Positions 21,741 through 34,035 of a stretch of DNA of 64,000 nucleotides are shown one piece after another. Origin of the DNA: Rhynchopus euleeides (Eukaryota; Euglenozoa; Diplonemea; Diplonemida; Diplonemidae). Positions within the stretch are counted from its first letter, which is position 1. The number at the start of each line of letters is the position of its first letter. A model generated the notes under the pieces. The model searched no databases and had not been told where the DNA came from. It saw only the letters and a program-made list of their open reading frames with translations. The stretch covers positions 1,674,001-1,738,000 of the forward strand of contig OY723269.1 in assembly GCA_963210315.1 (NCBI GenBank). The letters run 5' to 3'. The position numbers and the translations under genes are program-made.

Positions 21741-22884
21741 ATGGTGTTGCTGAAAGTGCTTCGCATGATGTGCGCACGAACTACGCACAAGTACGCACGA
21801 ACTACGCAATATGGCCTCGTAATGTCACTTTTTTATTTTGTACTGGGGCGGGACCAGTAATTAGCTCAAAAAGGCTGAAAAACTGCCGAAAATTTTCGAA
21901 TCCCAGTCAGGGACCACTCTGAATCACCTGTATCGTGCAAAGAAACGGGTTTGTTTGCCGGAAAATCACAATGTGTGCCCTCCACAGGCCCCCCTACCCC
22001 CCGAGTACTCGGGGGGTAGGGGGGTATGAGGGGGGGGTGGTTTCACCCAATTGGTGTTCCCAGTAAGAGGTGTAAATGGACACCCCATGGCCAAAACGAC
22101 CCCACTGCGATCCGCACAGATCCCAAACGTTCCAAATAACGGGTTTTTGGAACACCCAAGGAGGGGGTCCCGCTGGGTGGGCTGGTGTGGTTGCCTCTCA
22201 GTCACATCCTATGACCAGCCCCTGGGCCAGACCCACGTTTCACGGACGAAGCTTGACAGCTCGACCACAGAAATGACCCCACTACGATCCGCACAGATTC
22301 CAAATAGTCAAAGGAACAGGGTTTTGCAACACCCGAGTAGGGGGCTCCTTTAGGGGGCGTTTTGGTACAATCTCGGCTCTGTAGTGATAAGGGGTTTCGC
22401 AGGCAGTGTCCTTAGCCTTCAGCCACTGTCAAGTAAGCCCATTCTATGGCTTGTCTTGAGGGTGCGTTGTCATCTGTTGGTCCCAGGTACAGACAAACAA
22501 ACGCTGCAGCTGGGCGAGGGCTGACTGATGTGTCTTCCGACGTTCGAGACTTCGGACAACCTAGTTTGGTGAGTCTCGAGCCAGGCTCCTAGGGCCTCCA
22601 GAGACAGGTCCTTCCGCAGCAGTCAGAAGGATGACTTCCTGCAAACCAGAGGGCCTGGGTGGATATTTGGGCCACATGGAGGCCCCCTACATCAGGAAAT
22701 GGGCACCACAAGGTCTGGGACGAGGCCGGTGGTAGTGTTGGTGCAGTCTGGGCTCTGTATTGGAGGTAGCGTGTTTCCCACAGGAGAGAATAAAAAAGTG
22801 GCATTATTGCTTATGCACAATGTACGCACAAACTACGCAAAACTACGCACGAACTACGCAATTTGGGCCTTTCAGCAACACCAT
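21741..22884. mobile_element. MITE-like TIR element, copy A
   Basis: The TIR is ATGGTGTTGCTGAAAG, perfectly inverted at the right end, with subterminal repeats of CGAACTACGCA on both sides. A 3-bp direct repeat, TAA, flanks it (21738-21740 and 22885-22887). It carries no transposase. Two internal blocks near 22090 and 22270 repeat GATCCGCACAGAT. A second copy is at 46291-48337 in inverse orientation. Confidence 0.7.
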
Positions 22885-22914
22885 TAAACGTATTATACCA
22901 TACATCGGGCGTTA

Positions 22915-23185
22915 TTGCGTTACCAGTAACGGTAATACCGTTATTTTTTCGGTAAAATAACTTACCGTTAATAACGTTCCAGAACGGCCGAATAACGTTA
23001 TCCGAAAATCGGTAACGTTATTTTTCCGCGTTATACCGTTATCGATAACGGTAATACCGTTATTACCGTTATCAGGAACGGTAATAACGTTATCGGTAAC
23101 GTTATTACCGTTATTACCGTTATCGGTAACGGTAATACCGTTATCGGTAACGTTATTACCGTTATTACCGGTAATACCGCGTTAT
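22915..23185. repeat. TAACGTTATTACCG palindromic array
   Basis: The array consists of short interlocking units of GTAACGTTATTACCGTTAT and their inverses, extending inward from the left TIR of the 5-kb element. The same words occur at the right TIR near 27885-27915. It can form many alternative hairpins. Confidence 0.75.
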
Positions 23186-23698
23186 TTTCGGTATTTTTGG
23201 GCAACTTCTATAGGGGGACCCTTTTCGAATTTTTTTTTCGGGGTGGCCAGAATGGGCTGTTTTAGGCTATTTGAGGCCATTTTCGAGCAAATTTTTGGGT
23301 TTAGAGCCACGCAAAGGGTCTAAAATGGGCATGCCAATCTCAAAAAATGCTCAAAATTCCGAGAGATTTCAGATTTTTCGAATTTTTTGACCGAGAAAAT
23401 TCTGACCCCAAAATGTGGTCCTTGTGGTCTGGAACTGTCCGTTGTCGAAGGAATTGGTGAAAAAATCGTGATTTTTGGCCTCTGGATCACCCATGCCGTC
23501 CCAAAAATCAAGCAAAAGAGGTTTGGTAGGTGCATTTTTGGGTGAACATGAGCCATTGTGCCAACCTGCTTGATTTCACCCGAAAATCGGAATCCGTTGA
23601 ATATGGTTTCTGATGAAAATGTGAAAATTTTCGACCTTCTTCGCAGTTTTTGCCACTTCCTTGCCCCATCTTTCCCACCCAAAATCGAAGTACCGTGA

Positions 23699-24262
23699 AT
23701 GGTGTTGTTGAAAGGTCCAAATTGCGTTGGTTGTGCGTAGTTCTGCCGAAATCGTGCACACGTTGTGCATAGTGCATGTGTAACGCCATTTGCGACCAAA
23801 ATGTAAATTTCCTGCACCCGAGCGTTGACGCTTCCACACACCCTTACAAACCCACTTGCCTGATGAAGGGGGTGGTGTGTAGAGCACGTTTGGCAGGGCT
23901 GAATGACACTTTCCGCGCGAAGGTCGTGTGCGTAATTAAAAAACGGTCCGAGGGCCGGAGGCCCGAGGCCTTTTTTTACCTGCACGAGGGTGCAATTGAG
24001 GCCGATACGGGGTGCAGATGATGGTTTCTTGCACAACCCAGTCATGTTTTGCACATCACGACGAACTCGGAAATTCCTCATATTTGCACTCCAGGTCTCA
24101 TATTTGCACTGGTGCAAATATGGGACCTGGAGTGCGTGCAAATAATGACTGGGGGGTGCAAGAAAGTTCAAATTGCGTAGTTCCTGCGTACTTCGTGCGT
24201 AGCCCGAGCGTACTTTGGGTAGTTCGTGCGTATATTGTGCGAAGCGTCTTTGACAGCACCAG
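23699..24262. mobile_element. MITE-like TIR element, copy B (diverged)
   Basis: The left end, ATGGTGTTGTTGAAAGG, and the right end, CTTTGACAGCACCAG, are degenerate versions of the copy A termini, with the same GCGTAGTTCGTGCGTA subterminal words. It is 564 bp long and nested in the 5-kb element. It is older than copies A and C, judging by TIR decay. Confidence 0.55.
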
Positions 24263-24599
24263 TAACGGACTTTTGGAACGTAACTATTTTAGAACGGACC
24301 GGGAAAAAATGGGCACGTCGCTACTTCGCGCTACTTCGTCGCTCGTAACGAGTAAAAATATCAGGTGGTTTATACACCGCCAATGTGAGGTGTGCGGGTG
24401 TATTCCTGAAGGATTCACTTCTGCGTCCACACTGAGTGATTTTGGAGTGATTTTCACTCCAAATTTCACTCCAGGAACATTGGATGCTGCAAGGTTGCAG
24501 GGGTTTCTGCAGTATTTGCCTTGAAAAAGCCAAAGGAGGATTCTTCATATTCCTGGATTTCCCGAATTTCCTGGATTTCCCCCGGCCCCTTAGGCGATT

Positions 24600-24668
24600 T
24601 CAGGGCGGACAGGGCGGACATGCCCGGACCCGGAAATCCGGGTGTCCGGATGTCCGGGTCCAATTTTG

Positions 24669-24702
<34 letters not shown>

Positions 24703-24895
24703 ACATTTCCCGAATTTCCCGCCCGGACATGTCCGCCCGGACATCCGGACATCCAGAAATGTCCGCCCCGGACAGGGCGGACATGTCCGGGCGGACATTT
24801 TCTGGTGTCCGGATGTCCGGGCGGACATGTCCGGACCCGGAAATTCGGGAAATCCAATTTTGACCCCCCCCCGGACATGTCCGGCCAGGACCTCA
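24600..24895. repeat. GGACATGTCC palindrome array with poly-C
   Basis: This is a dense array of CGGACATGTCCG-type palindromes in both orientations, interrupted by an uninterrupted C run of about 32 nt near 24669-24700. The open frames across it are by-products of the repeat. Confidence 0.7.
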
Positions 24896-24982
24896 ATAGT
24901 TTGATTTTTGGTCCAGAAAATAGTTTGAAAATTTTTGAAATCTGGGTGCCCAAAAAAAAAATTTCCTAAGACCGGCGATTTG

Positions 24983-25440
24983 TAGGGGGACCCTTTCGAA
25001 TTTTTTTTGGGGAAGGGTAAATTGAACGTTTTTGGCCAAATGAAGCCACTGCGACCATTCCCGGGCCTCGGAAATCAGATTTTGGCCCCTCAAATGCGGT
25101 GCCGGTCCGGACAAAAAACCGAAAAAATCGTGAAAAATGGCCCATTTTCCCCAGCCAAAAATGGGCCAAAAATGCCCCCCGGACACCCCCAGAGACATGC
25201 CCTAATCCGGGGTGCCAGTAGGGGGGACCTTTCGAATTTTTTTTCGAGGAGAGGTCAATTGAACGTTTTTGGACATCTGAGGCCACTGCGACCATTCCCA
25301 GGCCTCGGAAATGAGATTTTTGGCCCTCAAATGGGGTACCGGTCCCCACGAAATTCCGAAAAATTCATGAAAATCGAAAGGTCCCACGCACCAAATTCTG
25401 CCCAAAAATCGTCAAAAATGGACATGTCATATGCAGCAAT
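24983..25440. repeat. Tandem pair of about 230-bp repeats
   Basis: Two adjacent units share GGGGGACC.TTTCGAATTTT, TTGAACGTTTTTGG, CCACTGCGACCATTCCC and GGCCTCGGAAAT in the same order. The unit head also occurs alone near 23213 and 25914. Confidence 0.65.
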
Positions 25441-26017
25441 GGGGCACCCATCACTCCCCAAATTTTGCTCAATGATTCCACGGCAAGCCAGATTTTCTGA
25501 TCAATTAGTTTGTTTGAGCATGTTCCTGGCCCTTGTTTGGAAAGTAGATGACCCCTGGCTGGAGAGGACGGTTGTGCTCGACCGGACGGAGAGAGAACCT
25601 TCTCCATATCCACCTCCACTCCACAATGCCACAAGTGGCAGGAAGGCCGGGTGTTACAGGCCTCAACCAGGGTTCCAAGGCTCTCCACTTCCTGGCTGCG
25701 TCAGGGATCACCGGGTACAGCGAGCAGGATTACCTGTCCTGACACCCCAGCATGTACCACCGGAAGAACCCGAAACAGCAGCCCCCCCCTCATGGGGGTT
25801 GCAAGAGGCACGGAAATCGTTCAAATCGGACCAAGTCCGAAAATTCGGCACTTTCTTGGGTACAAATTGCGGTCCGAAATTTTCCGATTTTTTGAAAAAA
25901 GGCTAATTCTGTAAGGGGGACCTTTTCGAATTTTTTTTTTCGGGCACTTTTTCCACAAGGAAATGTCCGCCCTGTCCGCTACTGTCCACTACCGATTTCA
26001 AGGATCCTCCAAAGGAA

Positions 26018-27510
26018 AATTTGCCACTGGTTGACACAAGGGCGAATTTCGAGAAAAATCCGAAAATCAGGAAAAATCAGGTTTTTTTCGGATTTCCGGG
26101 ATGGTCACCATACACCCTCCGGAAAAAAATCCGAAATTTTTGGGTCGAAAAAAAATTTTTTTTTTCTGACCCGAAAATCTGTGTCTGCGGACTGCCACAC
26201 TGTGAAAAATTGGAAAATTTCCGAAAAAAGTCGAAAATTTTGGCCTTTCCTGGCCTATGTGGTCCCAAAGGGCCCGGGTTGCCCGGATTTTCACCCAAAA
26301 ACACCCCAAAAAATTTTCCGCCATATCACCGGCCGCCTTCGGCGGCGTCGTCGTTTCACTCTGTACTAAGGACGTCGGTAAAGCCGAGCCCTTTGTACAA
26401 CCGTTTCACTTCGACTTCTTTTCGGCTGTCTGTTTGTTTGCGTTTCCAGTCCCGTGCCTGTCTGTCGTCCGGACGCCCTGTTTTTATGGTTTTCTCCTGT
26501 TGCTCCGTCACGGCGCCTCATGTTCTGGGGTTGCACGTGTTCTTCTCGCTGTTGCGGCGCTGCCTGAAAGAACCCCCGTCCGCCCCTCTCGGCTCCATCT
26601 CCGAGTGCCTACCTCGTTCTGTCCGCTTTCCCTAGGAGGTACAGAGAGACCCCCTCTCCCCGCCGAGCATCTCAGAAGATGCCGTGTCCCGCATCCAAAT
26701 GTAGTTGCAGGTGCCCTCGGTTGCGGTGTTGTAGCGCAGTCCGCGCCGGTCGGAGGCCACACGCCACTCTGGAGTGCCTCCCACCGTCTGAGACCCCGGG
26801 CCCCCCATGGGCTGGGGGGGCCTTCCATCGGCATGGCAATGCCTACCAGGTGTCGGACGCGATTCCGACTGTAAAGTGTCACAGTCTGTGGCTCGTCGAT
26901 GCCAAGATCCTCGTTACGGTCCGATGAAACTGGGTGTTATTCGGAGCCCTACAACTGCAACACGGGAGGCTTGACAACCGGCTCCTGATGCAGGGAACGT
27001 ATGCTGCAATTTTATCTGCGTTCATGCAGGCGTTGCCCCGCCTGCAAGGTGACCGTCTTTTGCTGTCCTCAGGTGTACCGTACCCTGAATGGGAACGGGA
27101 AGAACGTTCCTCTCGGGCATGCTACGTTGTCGAAAACTTTGCGATACACGGCCAGCTTCCTCGTGGCCTCATGTTCTTCTGTCCCTTCTGTTGTGATGCG
27201 TCTCATGGATGTGCCCTGCAGGGCTTCCACACAGTGTCGACGAGTGATCCTCGCACGGAAAAACAATTGGCTTGGTCTTCCCGCTTTCGGGCTCCCGTCT
27301 CCGAGAGCCCAGCACAGTTTTGAGTCGGACCTGGGATAGCGGTTCGAACGGGAATTTCGGGCCGAACCCTGAAATTCTCCAACACCCCATATCGCACCTG
27401 AGACGCGGCTTCCTTATCTGAGGGGCCGCGTCCAAATACACGGACTTTGCTAAACTGGACCCAACTCCCCACACTCTTTTTTTGGCCATTTTTCCAAAAA
27501 ATCCCCCCAT
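26018..27510. repeat. Block shared with the intronic element at 53.8-56 kb
   Basis: The left part (26018-26330) matches the 376-bp modules at 53895-55205 through TTGCCACTGGTTGACACAAG and CTGCGGACTGCCACACT. The right end (about 27390-27510) matches 55865-55985 through ACCTGAGACGCGGCTTCC. The middle differs between the two and includes open frames on both strands (for example a CPFC...HGCALQGF stretch near 27180) with no family I recognise. Confidence 0.55.
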
Positions 27511-27932
27511 TTTTTACAAAATTTTACAGAATTTACAGTTCGTTATACATCCTCCAAAAAACATGATTTTTTCACGAAACTCGACATGTCCGTGCGTTAT
27601 TATCCAAAAAATGGTCCCAGGGGGGTATTCTGGAGCCATCTCCACCAAAAACTACACCATCCGCCCGCAAAATTGTCCGAATAACGCAAGTTTTCATGAA
27701 AATAACGGAAAAATAACGCGTTATTTTAGGAGAAAACGTTTTCCAATTTTTTGACATCACGGAGTGGCCCCCTGGAGTGATATTTTACCCAAGAAAATTC
27801 TTTTAGGGGGGGTAGGGACCCGAGTTTCAGGTCAGATTCACCGGGAAATGCTGCCTTTTTTGGGGTCAAAAATTACGCAAAAATAACGTTATTACCGTTA
27901 CTGGTAACGGAATAACGCCCAATGTATGTTAT

Positions 27933-27974
27933 ACGTATTCGTATTAATACGTATTAATACGAATACGTGGGGGG
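27933..27974 (+). repeat. 42-bp AT palindrome, left member of direct pair
   Basis: The sequence ACGTATTCGTATTAATACG... ends in GTGGGGGG and is repeated in the same orientation at 28641-28682, enclosing 666 bp with no clear gene. Confidence 0.6.
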
Positions 27975-28640
27975 TATTTTCCTGAAATACGTGGGTTTTT
28001 GGTTCAGCCCCCTTTCCCTCCTTGAGTTGCGCTGTAGATCCCCTCATGGGCTCGCAACCTGTCGGCTGCAGAGGCCGGACCCGCGCTATTTAGAGCACGG
28101 AGCAACCATGTGTCGGGCGGAGCTGAAATGGGGCATTCGTAATCACGAAGGAGGCCCTGCAAACCCGGCCTTCCTGCACCTGAAGGGTACCCGCAACGCC
28201 AGGTTGAGGCGTACACTGACCCTGCGCCCTCCCCAGGTGGTAGAACAGGCGAAACCACAACAACTGAGTGGCGATACCTGGTCAACTGAGTGCTTGTATG
28301 TGGGGCAGATCGCACCGGCTGAGCACTGTGTCAGCCAAGGAGACGAAGACAAAGGATCGTGACCGATCCCATCTTGGATCGTCTGTGTCCGTCAGTTCGA
28401 GTGTGGCGTCGTCATGGACGGCGTCAGAGGTTCAAACACACTGGAGAAGCACAAACTCGCAACGAATGTGTGCTTCCCGCAGCGCGTCAACATGTTCTGC
28501 AGACATCGCGATCCCGGAGGAACCCCCTCTCCACCCCAAAAACCTCACAAAACAGACACCGGAAGAGAAAATACCCCAAACCACTGAGGGAAAGAAGGGT
28601 CGCCAAAACCACGCGTATTACACGTATTCGACGTATTAAT

Positions 28641-28682
28641 ACGTATTCGTATTAATACGTATTAATACGAATACGTGGGGGG
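28641..28682 (+). repeat. 42-bp AT palindrome, right member of direct pair
   Basis: This is identical to 27933-27974. The enclosed 666 bp have only short unremarkable frames on both strands. Confidence 0.6.
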
Positions 28683-28739
28683 TCAGACGCGTATTCTTGA
28701 TCCCTGGGACGGGGGGGGGGGGGGGGGGCGGTTTCCTAA

Positions 28740-28942
28740 GAGAGGGCCGCTCGTGCGCACAAACAAAACCCGGACTCTTTTGCCCAAACAAGCTTGCTTG
28801 TCACAGCGAAAGAGTCAGTGGGAGCGTACCCGCGCGCAGTGTGTTTTGAGTGAGCAACACAAAACCACTTTTATCACAGCAACGCCCTTCACAGGGGCCA
28901 CAACACACTGCCGCTCGTGCGCACAAACAAAACCCGGACTCT
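28740..28942. repeat. Repeats of DIRS-leader-like sequence
   Basis: GCTCGTGCGCACAAACAAAA occurs twice here (about 28750 and 28914). The second copy is part of a 37-bp match (28895-28932) to the leader of element 1 (15568-15606). The 13.4-kb block between the two segmental duplicates is therefore bounded by a direct repeat of retrotransposon-leader-like DNA. Confidence 0.5.
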
Positions 28943-31900
28943 TTTTTTTTGTCAGAACAACGTGTTTTTCCAACTAAAAAGACTCGTGGCAGCGTTCGGT
29001 ATCTGCACACATGCACTAGCAGGCACCGTTCGTACAAACATAGAACGCAACTCCAAGTCTTTTGTACCAGAGACACACCGAGGGATCTCCCGGTGGCAGA
29101 AAGATGCAGAGGTGGGGGGGGGTGCGCGTTGCGGTTGGCGCCTGTTGGGCAAAACAGACCACACAATGCACCCTTCGCAGCACGGCTGCGGGTGAGTTCA
29201 GTCTGTTTGTTTGTGGCCCAGCTCCACACGTCTCCTCCCCCCCACCACCACTCATCTGTATTGCTGGAACCCCTGCAATGCCTCCCCGACGCTCACACTG
29301 CTTCACCACGACCTGGCGAGTGGTGTACAGAAAGGGGGGCGGAGGGTCATGTGTCCCAGCAAGGCATATTTCACGACCCCCGTGCAGCTCGGCTGCCTCA
29401 GGCAATGGGAAGCCTTCGTGGCGAGGGAGTTTCGCTCAGATATTCAGCATAGTGCGTGCCCTCACAAGGGCCCACACGAAATATGTGTCAAACCCGCATG
29501 GAGGTTGGTCGTGACACAGAGCGAAGGCCTCAATCGAGAGGGGCCTGCTGGTGTGCCAATGCATGGGGGACCCAGGGTGAACTGCATTTTTGGAGAGATC
29601 ATCTCGCATTTTCGCACGAAAAAAATGGCTGTAAAAGTGGGACTTGCCCCCGTGTTTAGGCCCTCCCGGTGCAGAGTTGAGGGTCCTGCACAGAGTATCT
29701 CTGAGCAGCCCTCAACACAGTTTTTTTTGTGAGCCAAATGAGGAAACTTTCTGTGCCTTTTCGCTGGATCGTGCGGCCCCACTCACACCACTTCTTCCGG
29801 CTGGGGAGTGGTGTACACAAAGAGTGGGGTCTGCGTTCCAACAAAATACCTTTCGGTAGTAAATTGGTTTGCTGTCTCGTTTTGCTGTCACTTTACGATT
29901 CAGCGGGGGCACAGATAGTTTTTTGGTGCATTATTTCCTTCTCGTGGCAGGCGTGTCCACGCTGGGTATGATATGATCACACGGACCCCAGGTGTCTCAC
30001 GGAAAGTGGGTGTTGCTGTGGGTGCAAGCAATGCTTCTAAGTTCTGGCTAGTTTTTTTTTCTGGGCCCACCCCCAAAACGGAACAAAACAAAAACTGACA
30101 ACACAGGTCGCTTTAAACCCCCCCCCCCCCAAAGGAATCACCTCTCACAACCTCCGCAATCCCCTAAGCAAAACCCTCCCCTCCCCCCGCCCCACCCCGA
30201 CCCAGCCCTGATTTCTGGGAAGTTTCAGATCTGCACATGTCGTTCCGGGTCAAAGTGTAAGGGTGTTCCACGCTTGCTGCCCAGCCTCTGCAGCAATCAA
30301 GGGCTGGCAAGCGTGTGTGGCTGCGATTAGGAGGCAGAGGTTGTAGAACCGACGGTTGCCCTCCTGTAGTTATGACGGGCCATTTTCTTGAGCACAACAG
30401 CGAGCTTTTGGAAAAAAATGCGACAGCGTTCGGTATCCTGCAACATGCAATAGCAGTTTCCGTTCGTACAATCAAAGAATGCAATTCCAAGTTTATTGTT
30501 GCCGAGCAGCCGATGCCGGATACGACACCGCTTCGTCCGCACATATCAGCGGTTCCAAATATTCGAATATGATTTCTTCAGGATCGCTGCATTGCACCCA
30601 GCTGAATGTGATAGGAGCTCATCCGAAGCCAGTGTATTTCCTCACCAAGCGAGGGCCACCCGATGGTTTTATGCAATTTCATTTTTCCAACACCCCAACA
30701 AAACCACACCAACCTCGTTCCATACCGTCCGCGCCGTTACCCAGATAGCTAGACCTCGCCCATCCACTTGCGACACCATGGCACACGTGTGCGTTGTGAA
30801 GACGTGGAGGAAGAACTTTGGGTTCGCGGAGGCGGACGATGGGTCCGTCGTGCACATTTCGAAGGAGGAGATTGCCGGGATGCGGCTGAAGCCGGGCCTG
30901 ACGGTGACGTGCGACCTTGTGGCTGTGGAGGGGCACGGGGGGCGGGTCAAGGGTGTGAACGTCAGCGGGGAGGGGATTGTGCCGCCGGACGACGAGCCCA
31001 CCCCTGAGGAGACTGCGGCAGAGCGGGCGGAGTGGAACCGCTTCAAGGAGGAGAAGATTGCGACGATGCCTGGTGCGGGCCCGAAGAAGACGAAGGGGGC
31101 CGGCAAGGGTGCTGCAGTCAAGGGCGCTGCCACCAAGGGCGCTGCCACCAAGGGCGCTGCCACCAAGGGCGCTGCCGGCAAGGGCGCGAAGGGTGGCAAG
31201 GGTGGCAAGGGTGGCAAGGGCGGCAAGGGTGGCAAGGCCGCCTCAGTGGTGGGGCGCCCGCAGCGCCAGGCAGGCATGCCCGCAGCGGCCCGCGTGGTCG
31301 CCGCACCGGCACGGGGAGTGGCGGTCGGCGCCACGAGCGAGGAGCGCCGTGTCGACCCTGCGGACGGGCGTGCATACACTCGCCAGGACTTCATCCACCA
31401 GTACGGTGGGCTGGCGCAGTGGAACGCTGCCGCCCCCCGCCGCCCTGCACCTGCCGGGCGTGGGGCACCCACAGCCCAGAAGCGCGTCGACCCCGCGGAC
31501 GGCAACTCGTACACCCGGGAACAGTTCATCGCGTGCTACCGCGGCACCGCCGAGTGGGACCGCGCCGACCCTTACAACACCAACGTGGGGCGCGGGCGCG
31601 GCAGGCGGTAATCCCGCCCAGGCCGCATGACGTCTGAGCAGCATGCAGCAAGTCCAAGCAAAGATGGAAGCAGCAGCCGAAACTGGGGTGGGGTGGGGTC
31701 GGGTGGCTGGGCGGGTGGGTTGGGTGGTCCCTGCGTCCGTTGTGCCGCGCGGGCCGGGAGGCGGGGTTAATGCCGTTGGCCAGCAGGCTCACGGAGACGC
31801 CGCCCGCCCTTCGCAGCGCAGATCCAGCAGCAGGTCCCACCGGGTGGCCAGGCCCCAGCGCCACACAACAGCCTCCGGGGCTAACGCCTTGCAACCCTGC

Positions 31901-33991
31901 TTCTTTGCAGGCCACAATAACGTGCATCGCACCTGCATTGCATCTGGCCAGCTTCAGGAAGCAGCATCGGGCACCGGGACAGATCCGGCATTCGACGGAA
32001 CATCCACCACTCCGCCAACCGCTCTCCTGTCACACAACGTGATTTTCGAAAAGCCCGAAAATCCTGCCCGTATTGTGCTTGTATGTGTTTGAGTGTGAGT
32101 AGGGTTTAAGCCAGACCTTTCCGTGCCGGGTTCGGAATGGTTGGGGGAGATGGGTGGGGATGGGCACATACAGGGCAACCTTGCGGCCAGCAGGTGCCAT
32201 CATCGCACTGCGGCCAGACCAATTGAGTTAAAAACATACATAACAAGACGTCCTGTCCATTGCGGGTGGGAATCTAACAGGGCTTCACCCCCCGAAAGCG
32301 CGCGTAAATCAGTAAAATGCGTAACTGGGGTGGGTGGCTGGGTGGGTTGGGGGAGAAGCGCGTGGCCAGGGGGCAGGGGGCGGGGGAGGGGGTGGGGCAC
32401 CGAAGCAGGAGTGGAGATGCCAAGGAAAAGATAAACGTCTGCAGCAGCTTATACCGGCATTTGCCCTTCGGGGGAGGCGATTTCTCTTGATCCAATTTGT
32501 CGCAAAAAAATAAGGCGGATTCTCCGGAGTCCCTTTCGTGATGCGTAGTGTTTTTTTGACATGACATTTGTACTTTATTTGGCACTTTCACACATTCATC
32601 ACCCAATAATCTGGGCCTGGGTTTTCCGAGCTTAGCGACGCGCGCAGATTCAGCATGCCACATTGTGGTTTCATCGCTTCTTCGCGCTTGAATTTTAGTC
32701 AGACACACTCACGCGGAGGAGGTGTCGCTTGTTGCAACTCACTCACTCGCCTGTGCTCTGCACTCACGCACCCGCCTTACAAAGAGCGAGGGGGTGTAGA
32801 GGCGTCCAGTCAAACGCATGAAGCCAAGCCCAAGTGAGAGAGATTGACAGCAACACTTTCTTGAAGGTTCCTTCCTGCTTCTCCAAGGCAATCTTCTTCT
32901 CCCAGCAATCCAGGATGGGCCGGCTGTGATACCATGGCCCTGCTAGCTGGATTGGGCTGGAATCAGCAACTGCCTTGTCGGGGTATCGGTGGCCGCCCCT
33001 GGAGTTGCCCAGCTGCGTGTGATGGTGTCGCCCATCACCTGCCGGTGGCTGTGCTGGGGAATGCTGGCGCTGCACGCCAGACATTCTACGACTATTTCAC
33101 CACAACGGGGGATCCCTTGTCACTCAAGTCCCATCATAAGAGAGCTGCGCAGCAGTATCGCTTTGCAGCAGGCTGCGGGAGTTGCTCTTGTTTGCCTTTA
33201 GGCGCACAAATAGCGATGCCTTCTTTTTGGCTTTGATTTACGGATCAACTGGGTTGATCGACCATGCGGGATAGCGAATTGCCTGGCATCCTACGCCTTC
33301 ACGCCCCGTGACACGGTTCAAACCTGCTGGCCCCTTGGTGGTGAAGTCATGAACTGGGGACACAGCAGCTGGATTTTCGATCGCATATTTTACGTGTCAA
33401 AACTTTGAGCTTTTTCTGGAGTTTCGCCCCCCAAATCGCACGTCAACCTCAGTGGAAGTGTCCAAAACCGTAAGACCGTAAATAGGTTGGGCTTGCATGT
33501 TCCGCCCCGATTCCTACAGCAGTGTTCGACGCCACACCCTTGAGTGCATGACCACCCCCTACAAATGAATCGAGGAGCACGAAACTTGTTCCGCACCATA
33601 TGAAAAACTACAGTGCGAGACCCTTCTCCACATTCCAAAAATGTGGCCATTGAACGCATACAGCCGCAAGGGGCGGGATTGGAGGGAGGGGGTGGCGGGG
33701 AGACCACTGCAGCAGTGCAGCATTCATCGGGAAGCTGCCTCCTTCGCCGTCGTCTTCCGCTTCTCCTCTAGGTTGTTGTGTTTTACCTTCTGGGCCACAG
33801 CCCCTACCGCGCTCTTCCTCCGTTCCGCCTCCACTGTTGGGCCGATCCCTGTGGTCCTCTAAACCACACCGCTCTAAGTCCACTTGACTGCCAGCAGGAG
33901 GGCCAAGGGAGTGTCAGGGGAGGTGCGATCCTCGGTCGACCATGCTGCCTTGAGCCCGCCACCCTTTGTGGTGGATACAGTGCAGGTGCAA
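28943..33991. repeat. Large segmental duplication, right copy
   Basis: This is the partner of 9699-15530. It contains cold-shock copy 4 and the same 3' flank, but lacks the 774-bp segment. Left of it is DIRS-leader-like sequence. Right of it the sequence becomes unique, with a USP fragment. Confidence 0.9.
30778..31611 (+). CDS. Cold-shock-domain protein, copy 4
   Basis: The protein has 277 aa and matches copy 2, including four KGAA and five KGG-type repeats, two DPADG motifs and the RGRGRR tail. It lies outside the tandem array, in the displaced right duplicate. Its 3' flank follows copy 3 rather than copies 1 and 2. Confidence 0.85.
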   Translation: MAHVCVVKTWRKNFGFAEADDGSVVHISKEEIAGMRLKPGLTVTCDLVAVEGHGGRVKGVNVSGEGIVPPDDEPTPEETAAERAEWNRFKEEKIATMPGAGPKKTKGAGKGAAVKGAATKGAATKGAATKGAAGKGAKGGKGGKGGKGGKGGKAASVVGRPQRQAGMPAAARVVAAPARGVAVGATSEERRVDPADGRAYTRQDFIHQYGGLAQWNAAAPRRPAPAGRGAPTAQKRVDPADGNSYTREQFIACYRGTAEWDRADPYNTNVGRGRGRR

Positions 33992-34035
33992 ACCTACCAC
34001 CCCTGCCCGTGACCCGTCTCAGCTTCAGTCCCTTC

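Larger units (their letters stand above)
22894..27933. mobile_element. 5-kb element with 43-bp TIRs
   Basis: The left terminus (22894-22936, starting TATACCATACATCGGGCG) and the inverted right terminus (27891-27933) match at about 40 of 43 positions. CGTAT flanks both sides, compatible with a 5-bp target duplication. The inside is a mosaic of low-complexity arrays, a nested MITE (23699-24262), two tandem 230-bp repeats and a block shared with the element at 53843. I found no convincing transposase. Confidence 0.6.
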
